A stretch of 20,866 bases of DNA from Phycisphaerales bacterium UBA2218 (GTDB lineage: Bacteria > Planctomycetota > Phycisphaerae > Sedimentisphaerales > Anaerobacaceae): positions 1 to 20,866 of the forward strand of contig DCUI01000179.1 in NCBI GenBank assembly GCA_002327785.1, given 5' to 3'. The translations under genes were made by a program, and so were the position numbers. Position 1 is the stretch's first letter. The number at the start of each line of letters is the position of its first letter. Shown piece after piece: positions 1-5,243 of this stretch. The notes beneath the pieces are model-generated. The model was not told where the DNA came from, ran no database searches, and was given only the letters and a program-made list of their open reading frames with translations.

Positions 1-3
1 GGT

Positions 4-121
4 CGAGTAGACGTGGTATAGCTCTTTCACGCAGGCATGCTTTGTATTCCCCGTTTCTCCTGTCTTTCGATTCAGGAGTGTCACACTATTCTGCCATGTG
101 AAAGTGCATCAACGCCCCTCA
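4..121 (-). ncRNA. Group II intron domain VI, unusually long
   Basis: Reading the minus strand after domain V and a TGT linker, GAGGGGCGT (plus 112-120) pairs with ACGTCT-A-CTC (plus 5-14). This leaves one unpaired A at position 8, as expected for the branch-point adenosine 7-8 nt before the 3' splice site. Domain VI is normally only a few tens of nucleotides. Here the helix continues: CTTTCAC (98-104) pairs with GTGAAAG (24-30), and GGCA (92-95) with TGCC (34-37). The loop carries a further 6-bp hairpin, CTCCTG/CAGGAG. Pairing was worked out by eye. Confidence 0.6.
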
Positions 122-123
122 CA

Positions 124-156
124 GAACCGGACGTGCGGATTGCCCGCATCCGGCTC
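124..156 (-). ncRNA. Group II intron domain V
   Basis: The minus strand reads GAGCCGGATGCGGG, a CAAT loop region, then CCGCACGTCCGGTTC. This is the compact catalytic hairpin of bacterial group II introns, with the AGC triad near its 5' end, a two-nucleotide bulge on the 3' side and a terminal tetraloop-like turn. It lies just after the maturase stop codon, as expected for an ORF housed in domain IV. Confidence 0.92.
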
Positions 157-167
157 TTCCACAAAAC

Positions 168-1520
168 TCACGAGACGGACGATAGTGTATACAGCCGGTG
201 CCGGATGCGCGGTTCGGGCAGAGGGTAGTGCTCCAGATACTCCTGGAACCTCTCCCAGGTGAACGAGGCTTTCTGGCTCCGCCGGTTCAGCCACTTGAAG
301 ACCAGTCGCTTGGCCAAGTGATGATATCGCTCGATCATTCGAACGTTCCCACTGATGCCATAGTACTGGTAGTGCCCTGCCAGCTTCGCCTGCAAAGTCG
401 GCCACCACTGCGAAAGCTTCGCCAAGCAGCGGGTCTGTCGCAGCCATGCGGACAGCGCCTTACAGGCTTTGCGAAACTTCTTGGCGCTGGTCTGACGACA
501 CAGCATCCAGTTGCCCTTGCGACTTCGGCCCCCGTAATGGGTGAAGCCGAGGAAGTCGAAGGTGTGGGCCGCATGCTGGTCTCCTTTGACCTTCTGCATA
601 AGCCCTCGGCGAAGATCGATCACACGGGTCTTCTCCGGGTGCAACTGAAGGTCGAACTTCACAAACCGCTCGCGCAGCGCTTGCTCGATGGACTGGGCCT
701 CCCGCTGGTACTGAACCAGGCAGAGGAAGTCATCGGCATAGCGTACCAAGTGACAGACGCCACGCATCTGCGGTTTGAGCTTCTTCTCAAACCACAGATC
801 CAGCACATAGTGTAGGAATATGTTCGCAATGATGGGGCTGAGATTACCCCCCTGGGGTGTCCCCTGCTCGGTGGACACGAGCTGTCCCGCCTCCACATAT
901 CCGGCCTTGAGGAATCGCCGGATCAGCAGCAGTAAGCTCGGGTCCTGAATGCGGACTTCAAGACATCGGAGCATCCAATCGTGCGAGACGTTATCAAAGA
1001 AGCCTTTGATGTCCGCCTCAATCACATAGTGGATCGGACGCTTCATGATTGTCTTGTCCACCACATCCAGAGCCTGGTGGCAGTTTCTCTTCGGGCGAAA
1101 CCCGTAAGAACAGTCGAGGAAATCCTGCTCGTAAATCGCCTCCAAAATCCAGGCGATCCCCTTCTGGACGATCTTGTCTTCCAGTGCGGGCAGGCCGAGC
1201 GGCCGTTTCGAATGCTCATCTTTCGGGATGTACACCCGTCGGGCAGGCAGCGGCTTGTACCGCTTGGCCTTGAGACGTGTCACCAAGTCATTCAGGTTCT
1301 CATCCAGTCGCTCTCCATATTCCTTCCAGCTTACACCATCCATGCCACTGGCCCGGTCCCTGCCGAGACTGTAGTAGCATGCCTTGAGGAACCCAGCGTT
1401 CAGTAGATGAGCCAAGCTCGTGAACTGAAGCTTCGGGTCCTTGCGAGCCCGTTCCGATAGGAGGGCCAATTTCGCAAGCGTGATGTTGTCCGTCTCTGTG
1501 TACGGCATACGCTCACTCAT
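168..1520 (-). CDS. ltrA: Group II intron reverse transcriptase/maturase
   Basis: This 450-residue protein helps its host intron fold and splice, and copies it by reverse transcription at the target site. RT landmarks are in order: RASGMDGVSW, the RRVYIPK..RPLGLPALEDKIVQ block, SYGFRPKRN, EADIKGFFDNVSHDWM, GTPQGGNLSPIIANIFLHYVLD, the catalytic VRYADDFL and LHPEKTRVI. The maturase (X/thumb) region follows, with FDFLGFTHY and a basic tail. No HNH endonuclease domain is visible, so it probably depends on endonuclease-independent mobility. The length is normal for an intact member. The start at MSERMPY is preceded by a purine-rich AGGACGCAGAGGG. Domain V follows the stop directly. The gene looks complete and may be active. 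Confidence 0.95.
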   Translation of the reverse strand: MSERMPYTETDNITLAKLALLSERARKDPKLQFTSLAHLLNAGFLKACYYSLGRDRASGMDGVSWKEYGERLDENLNDLVTRLKAKRYKPLPARRVYIPKDEHSKRPLGLPALEDKIVQKGIAWILEAIYEQDFLDCSYGFRPKRNCHQALDVVDKTIMKRPIHYVIEADIKGFFDNVSHDWMLRCLEVRIQDPSLLLLIRRFLKAGYVEAGQLVSTEQGTPQGGNLSPIIANIFLHYVLDLWFEKKLKPQMRGVCHLVRYADDFLCLVQYQREAQSIEQALRERFVKFDLQLHPEKTRVIDLRRGLMQKVKGDQHAAHTFDFLGFTHYGGRSRKGNWMLCRQTSAKKFRKACKALSAWLRQTRCLAKLSQWWPTLQAKLAGHYQYYGISGNVRMIERYHHLAKRLVFKWLNRRSQKASFTWERFQEYLEHYPLPEPRIRHRLYTLSSVS

Positions 1521-1967
1521 CCCTCTGCGTCCTGCGGCTAACCCCTTCGAGTGAGTCTGGGCTCTCGATGGGCATTACCCCACCTACTCCTCTACTATGG
1601 GTTAGTCCGACTGCCATATCCAATCATCTCCTTGAGTCCTTGGCTGAGCAGGGTGACTCTCCCTGCTCCTTGATCCTGCCCAGAGTCTACTGCGTACGGG
1701 CAGCTTCTGCAAGAGCACACCTCGCCCTATCCACAGACATCCGGGACCGTGTTTCACGGATCTCAGACCCTCAAGGGTGTCGGCGCCCGGCACCTGCATC
1801 AGGGTTGTTGGATACCTTGATCCCTCCTGCTCCCGTGTTGCCAGGGCTAGGCGGGAACTCAAAGGTCTGCTGCGGTTGAGGGTGTACGTTCTGTTCATTC
1901 AAAAACAAGATTTGGCCAAGCTTCCGACCGAAATCCTGATTCCTGGCCCAAGAACGCGGACGAGCAT

Positions 1968-2000
1968 CGGACACGGTATGTGGACATATGTCCTACCGCC
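1968..2000. repeat. Left inverted-repeat copy flanking the DUF1670 pair
   Basis: Reading inward on the plus strand: CGGACAC, six bases, then TGGACATATGTCCTACCGCC (1981-2000). The partner at 3872-3904 reads inward on the minus strand as CGGATAC, six bases, TGGACATATGTCTCAACGCC. The 20-base inner part matches at 17 positions and the outer CGGAYAC at 6 of 7. The centre GACATATGTC is itself a palindrome, so this could also be a protein-binding site. Confidence 0.6.
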
Positions 2001-2027
2001 CGGTTGGGGTTCTGGTTGTTAGCCTGG

Positions 2028-2046
2028 CTTGGGGCTGCGCCCCAAG
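2028..2046 (-). terminator. Perfect 8-bp hairpin downstream of the DUF1670 pair
   Basis: CTTGGGGC and GCCCCAAG form a perfect 8-bp stem around a 3-nt loop. It lies about 170 nt past the stop of the second DUF1670 gene on the minus strand. No T-run follows on either strand, so a termination role is weakly supported. It could instead be part of the intron's 5' structure. Confidence 0.35.
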
Positions 2047-2091
2047 TCAGGAGGTTTGTCGCTTTGGGGCCAAAAGATGAATGGGAAGGCA

Positions 2092-2117
2092 GGAGCACAG
2101 GACGTAGCCTGTGCTCC
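2092..2117 (-). other. Perfect 10-bp hairpin
   Basis: GGAGCACAGG and CCTGTGCTCC form a perfect 10-bp stem around a 6-nt loop. It sits about 100 nt past the stop of the second DUF1670 gene. No T-run follows. It may be a transcript-end or RNA-stability structure, a dispersed intergenic hairpin, or part of intron domain I. Confidence 0.45.
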
Positions 2118-2216
2118 CGTCCATCTCCCGGCCTCGACCGAGCGCTCAGGGTGCACCTCTGCAGAGCCTTATCCTCTCGATCGACAGATTGAACTCTATC
2201 ACACCTACGTATGAAA

Positions 2217-2990
2217 TCAATCATTCTTGCCCTCGAATTCCTGATCGAGTTGCCGGTAGGCTTCAACGAGCCGGGGACTACAGTTCAGGATTTGGGCGGT
2301 TTCATTGACACTGAGTTCCTGCCGATAGCAGTGTCGGACACGGTCGAATTGTCCCAGGTAACGGTCTACGGCCTCCAGACTGTGGTAGGTCTCGCGAGCA
2401 ATTACGTCGGGACTCTTGCCTTCCACGTATCGCTTGTAGCAGATGATCCATTTGTGGGACAATCCACCGCCCGCGTCCTGGATGGTCCCTCGCCGGGGTA
2501 CGATCGTTTTGTTTTCGCGTTCGTGATTCGCCAGGAGCGACGAGATCCGTGCATCGGAGATGCTCATGATTTCGGACAGGTCGTAACATGTTAACAACCC
2601 GCCTTGCTGGTAGGCCTGACGACACAACCGTAGGGCCCGGTTCAGCTTGCGTTGAGAATCGGGAAGGCGATCAATCTTCGCGTGAATATCCTCGGGTAGG
2701 CTGACGTCGAGCACGACACTCACAAGGTCTGTTTCGGTGATCCGTCGACAACGGCCCGGGGTAAGATCTTTGCTGACGGCCGTCCAGACGATCTGGCCAT
2801 GGTGGACGGATTCCTTCGGCCGCACATGGTTGTTCACCACCTCAAGTATCATTTGCGCACAGAGCTGGCAGATTCGCGGCCCGCCGATGCGGGGGAATTC
2901 CTTGGCGATACGACGCGCCAAAGCATTTTCCAGGGTTTTGTCGAGCATAGGCCGGTTCCCGGCCGTAACGCGGTCGGTCTGGTTACCCAT
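2217..2990 (-). CDS. DUF1670-like HTH protein, second gene of the pair
   Basis: This 257-residue soluble protein has unknown function. Its C-terminal half (residues about 165-250) matches the pattern I associate with DUF1670: a GTIQDAGGGLSHK segment, then two helix-turn-helix-like repeats, GKSPDVIARETYHSLEAVDR (191-210) and LSVNETAQILNCSPRLVEAY (226-245). A third HTH-like segment lies at 132-152 (LLTCYDLSEIMSISDARISS). The N-terminal part has three Cys residues (41, 44, 81) but no clear metal site. The start at 2990 was chosen over an ORF start at 3077 because GGAAGGAGG lies 7 nt upstream. It overlaps the stop of the preceding gene by 8 bases (ATGGGTAA), implying translational coupling. The two proteins are paralogues. 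No catalytic motif was found. Confidence 0.75.
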   Translation of the reverse strand: MGNQTDRVTAGNRPMLDKTLENALARRIAKEFPRIGGPRICQLCAQMILEVVNNHVRPKESVHHGQIVWTAVSKDLTPGRCRRITETDLVSVVLDVSLPEDIHAKIDRLPDSQRKLNRALRLCRQAYQQGGLLTCYDLSEIMSISDARISSLLANHERENKTIVPRRGTIQDAGGGLSHKWIICYKRYVEGKSPDVIARETYHSLEAVDRYLGQFDRVRHCYRQELSVNETAQILNCSPRLVEAYRQLDQEFEGKND

Positions 2991-3831
2991 GGGGTCGCCT
3001 CCTTCCATGTCCTTTTTTCCCCCCGGGACAGGTGCCCAGTCGCAGGAGTTCCTCCAGATGGTAGGTCGTGTTCGCATCGGCCTGGCACTCGGTTAAGAGG
3101 TCGAGGTATTGTTGAACGAGCCGTTGGCCCCGCCGCAGGAGAAAGGCGATCTGGCCGACTTGCATCTTCTTTTGGGCCAGTTGAGCACAGCGGACGAAGG
3201 TGGACAGATAGTTGCTGACCGCCTGAGGAGAATGATGCATACTTTGACAGATCTCCGTCATCGTCTTGCCTTCCAAGGCTAAGCGGACAATCTTGGTTCG
3301 ATGAGTGAGCATGGGCACGATATCATGGACCGTGCTGCGTAAGGGAATGACCACATCCGACTGGGTGCTCCGCAGCAGGCTCAAGTCCCGCGTGATCGTA
3401 CGTGGAGAAACGAAGAAGACGCGGTAGGCCAGGTCTTCTCGCGTCAGCAGCGCGCCCTGGCTCAGGGCCTCCTGGCAGAGGTCCGCCATCCGCGCTTGCC
3501 GAAATCCGGCGGGGCCGTCCTTCTGGATGATCTGATCGTCCTGCGCGCCCCGATGGACGGTCAGGCAGACGGTCTGCTTCTCACATTCCACGACAGGTTT
3601 GCCGGCGGGCTCGTCGGCACTGACCGCGACCAGTGTGACCTTCCCGGGTGGAGCTTTCGCACAATGTTCATCGACGAAAGGAAAATAGACTTCCTTGACC
3701 ACTTCGAGGACGGCCTCCGCCTCAAAGGGAGAGCAATTCAACCCCTGCTCGACCTCCGTGAGAAACTTGGCGTCGAGGGTCTTGGAGTCCAGGCGCTCGA
3801 GGATCTCGCGTTTCTGATTGCGAATGCCCAT
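2983..3831 (-). CDS. DUF1670-like HTH protein, first gene of the pair
   Basis: This 282-residue protein is paralogous to its downstream neighbour. Shared order: an HTH-like segment at 129-150 (LTREDLAYRVFFVSPRTITR), the RSTVHDIVPMLTHRTKIVRL segment (165-184), an HTH-like GKTMTEICQSMHHSPQAVSN (188-207), and a final helical repeat at 224-245. The N-terminal 120 residues differ from the partner, including a DEHCAKAPPGKVTLVAVSAD segment. The start at 3831 is supported by AGAAAGGAG 6 nt upstream. An in-frame start at 4044 would run back through the inverted repeat and adds sequence that does not look like protein. A TATAGT box at 3866-3871 may be its -10 element. Role unknown; repeat-binding regulator and transposition-related function are both possible. 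Confidence 0.75.
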   Translation of the reverse strand: MGIRNQKREILERLDSKTLDAKFLTEVEQGLNCSPFEAEAVLEVVKEVYFPFVDEHCAKAPPGKVTLVAVSADEPAGKPVVECEKQTVCLTVHRGAQDDQIIQKDGPAGFRQARMADLCQEALSQGALLTREDLAYRVFFVSPRTITRDLSLLRSTQSDVVIPLRSTVHDIVPMLTHRTKIVRLALEGKTMTEICQSMHHSPQAVSNYLSTFVRCAQLAQKKMQVGQIAFLLRRGQRLVQQYLDLLTECQADANTTYHLEELLRLGTCPGGKKGHGRRRPHG

Positions 3832-3871
3832 GGACTGCTCCTTTCTGGAAACGAGTTCCGCCCCTACTATA

Positions 3872-3904
3872 GGCGTTGAGACATATGTCCAGAAGGTGTA
3901 TCCG
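3872..3904. repeat. Right inverted-repeat copy flanking the DUF1670 pair
   Basis: Partner of the repeat at 1968-2000 in opposite orientation; on the minus strand it reads TGGACATATGTCTCAACGCC (3891 down to 3872). It lies 41 bp upstream of the first DUF1670 gene and directly abuts a TATAGT box, so if that box is a -10 element the palindrome falls in the -35 region. Confidence 0.6.
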
Positions 3905-4401
3905 AAGGTCTCGGAGAAGGGTGTGCTGCCCGAGCTACTCAGAGACAGCAGACCCGAACAGCGGCTTGTCCCTCGGCGGCGTGCAGCGATACTGTGGACT
4001 GCGGTGATGTCGTGGCCGGCAAAAGGGGCGAGAACGCAGGCCACACGGAGAGATAGCCCTATGCGGCATCGGAGAAAGCGCCCTCGTTGCCCAAGAAATG
4101 ACTACAACCAAACTACAACCAAAAGGTGCGATATCTGCGAATTAGACGATATCTGTCAGTCTCTAAGTGCTTGAAATGGCGATACTTGTGAAACAGGGGG
4201 ATTTTCGATTTGGATTTACAGCCCATCCCCTTTAGCCGCTCGGGCACCTGTCCGGGTTCTCCGCCGACGTCGCGGCGAGAGCACTATTAAACCGCAAAAG
4301 GCCGGTTCTGTCAACCCGTATGGCAGATTTTCTTGCAGGCCCCTTGGCCCGCCGCGACCGCCTTGACAACGGGTTGTCCATAGATGTTCCCGGAACTCCA
4401 G
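3905..4401. other. Intergenic region with short tandem repeats, no gene
   Basis: No convincing coding region in about 500 bp; overlapping ORFs here lack start signals and family resemblance. It holds a perfect 11-bp tandem pair CTACAACCAAA (4102-4112 and 4113-4123), followed by two copies of CGATATCTG (4129-4137 and 4147-4155) 18 bp apart. Also present is a loose stem GGGGAT/ATCCCC (4197-4202 with 4225-4230). GC content appears to drop between about 4090 and 4220 relative to the flanks. Confidence 0.6.
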
Positions 4402-4405
4402 AAAG

Positions 4406-4424
4406 TATACGTATAACTACGTAT
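4406..4424 (+). promoter_or_regulatory. Paired TACGTAT boxes upstream of a decayed gene
   Basis: TACGTAT occurs at 4408-4414 and 4418-4424, exactly 10 bp apart (one helical turn). The first sits inside the 10-bp palindrome TATACGTATA (4406-4415). This is the arrangement of a dimeric activator site. It precedes the strong ribosome-binding site at 4576-4584. No specific regulator can be named from the sequence. Confidence 0.4.
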
Positions 4425-4575
4425 TTTGCGGCCCTTGATAACAGAAGAGCCGAATTTTCCTTGCCCCATGCGTCGCGCGCCGATAGCATGGCTACCGGCA
4501 GGGAGAGGCCGGCTGTCGCTGTAGCCTGCGTTGCCCAACACACAAGCTGCGGCTCGGGTTTTCAGGGGTGAACCG

Positions 4576-4712
4576 GAGGTGGAGACATGCCGAGGGAGAG
4601 AGAATCAGACAGGCGGGGGGGCGCATCTCGCTGGTCGCCACGGTCCTGCCGTTCGGCCGAAACCCAATTCCGCAATTCCGGAGATGCCTTGCTTATTTTG
4701 GTCTTGAATTGA
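4576..4712 (+). pseudogene. Gene start remnant: strong RBS and short broken reading frame
   Basis: GGAGGTGGAG lies just before an ATG at 4587, a good ribosome-binding site. The frame runs only 41 codons, to a TGA at 4710, and gives an arginine/serine-rich peptide with no signal peptide or recognisable family. I read it as the preserved start region of a gene whose coding part has been deleted or frameshifted; the C-terminal fragment at 4713-4952 may be its other end. A genuine small protein cannot be excluded. Confidence 0.35.
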
Positions 4713-4952
4713 GTATGGTGTCTGACGATCAGCAGCCTCGACTTGGCAGGCATGGCTGTGAAGGTCAAGAACAACGGTACGCCACAATGTTCCTTGGAGG
4801 ACGTGAACGAAGACGGTTATATGGATTTAGTGTGCCAGTTTGTCGACGGCGCGACTACTTGGTCCGAGGGGACCGCGGTTGTTGTGCTGACGGGCAGTCT
4901 GTTCGACGGCACCCCAATTGCAGGATCGGACGAGATTCGCATTGTCCCTTGA
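4713..4952 (+). pseudogene. C-terminal fragment of an exported repeat/anchor-type protein
   Basis: The frame (stop codon at 4710-4712, end at 4952) encodes LTISSLDLAGMAVKVKNNGT, then CSLEDVNEDGYMDLVCQFVD, ending in LTGSLFDGTPIAGSDEIRIVP. The LEDVN.DG..DLVCQFVD...LTG.L.DGTPI.GSD..RIVP pattern is one I recognise from the very C-terminus of large secreted proteins in environmental bacteria. There is no start codon with an RBS and nothing of the rest of such a protein. It is best read as the tail left by a deletion. Confidence 0.55.
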
Positions 4953-5205
4953 TTCCGGTGGGGATACACTGACGTTCTCCTGGTGGGTCCTGCCCGAGGC
5001 GGATACCTACACGCAGGATGTCGCCATCTCGGGCAGCGACTCCAGCCGTGCAGCCATCGAGGTTCCTTCCGACTCTGCAGGAAAGAGCTTCCATGTGATC
5101 TGTGAAGTGACGGATGACGGAACACATAACCTGACCAGTTATCGCAGGATTATTCTTGATTCGACTGGCTCGGCCTCGACAAACTGGGCCATAGCGAATG
5201 GATGA
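4942..5205 (+). pseudogene. Fragment resembling the Sde182/DUF1593 C-terminal domain
   Basis: The frame encodes DSGGDTLTFSWWVLPEADTY, a short hydrophilic stretch, then AAIEVPSDSAGKSFHVICEV, followed by TDDGTHNLTSYRRIIL. This matches the pattern I know for the C-terminal domain of DUF1593 (Sde182-type, cellulose-binding) proteins: D..GD.LTF.WW..PEA.TY, then A...VP.D..GK..H.I.EVTD.G...LT.YRR. The nucleoside-hydrolase-like N-terminal domain is absent. The frame overlaps the end of the preceding fragment in another phase, marking a deletion junction near 4940-4950. Its stop overlaps, by ATGA, an upstream ATG (5202) of the next gene. Confidence 0.55.
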
Positions 5206-5243
5206 GTTCACAAGAAACCCAGTCAGATTGGGGGACTGCTTTG

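Larger units (their letters stand above)
1..1976 (-). mobile_element. Group II intron (3' end at window edge, 5' end not fixed)
   Basis: A retrohoming ribozyme element read on the minus strand. What is seen: a maturase/RT gene, followed by a canonical domain V and a domain VI helix with a bulged A at position 8, which puts the 3' splice site at position 1-2 of the window. The stretch before the ORF (about 1521-1640) resembles the usual pre-ORF part of domain IV. The 5' end is not fixed: no clear GUGYG start could be confirmed. Minus-strand candidates are GTGTC at about 1976 and GTGTG at 2204. The coordinate given is therefore a working limit. If 2204 is correct, the intron would contain the left copy of the inverted repeat described below. 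Confidence 0.8.
1968..3904 (-). mobile_element. Candidate inverted-repeat-bounded cassette with two DUF1670-like genes
   Basis: The two inverted-repeat copies enclose exactly two coupled genes and nothing else recognisable, about 1.94 kb in all. This is the layout of an insertion-sequence-like unit. No target-site duplication is evident outside either repeat, and neither protein shows a DDE, HUH or serine/tyrosine recombinase motif that I recognise, so mobility is only a hypothesis. The alternative is a pair of operator sites bound by the HTH-containing products: the right copy sits just upstream of a TATAGT box in the leader of the first gene. The left end abuts, or lies within, the group II intron. 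Confidence 0.35.

Noticed and set aside
3832..4044. N-terminal extension of the first DUF1670 gene to an upstream ATG
   Set aside because: The extension crosses the inverted repeat and the TATAGT box, while a good ribosome-binding site precedes the ATG at 3831.
4102..4155. CRISPR array
   Set aside because: Only two copies of each short unit, with no spacer-repeat periodicity and no cas genes.
4363..4391. TTGACA as a possible -35 box in the spacer
   Set aside because: No acceptable -10 box at 15-19 bp.
4232..4543. A 103-codon minus-strand frame in the long spacer
   Set aside because: No ribosome-binding site, no family resemblance, and it covers the phased TACGTAT boxes.
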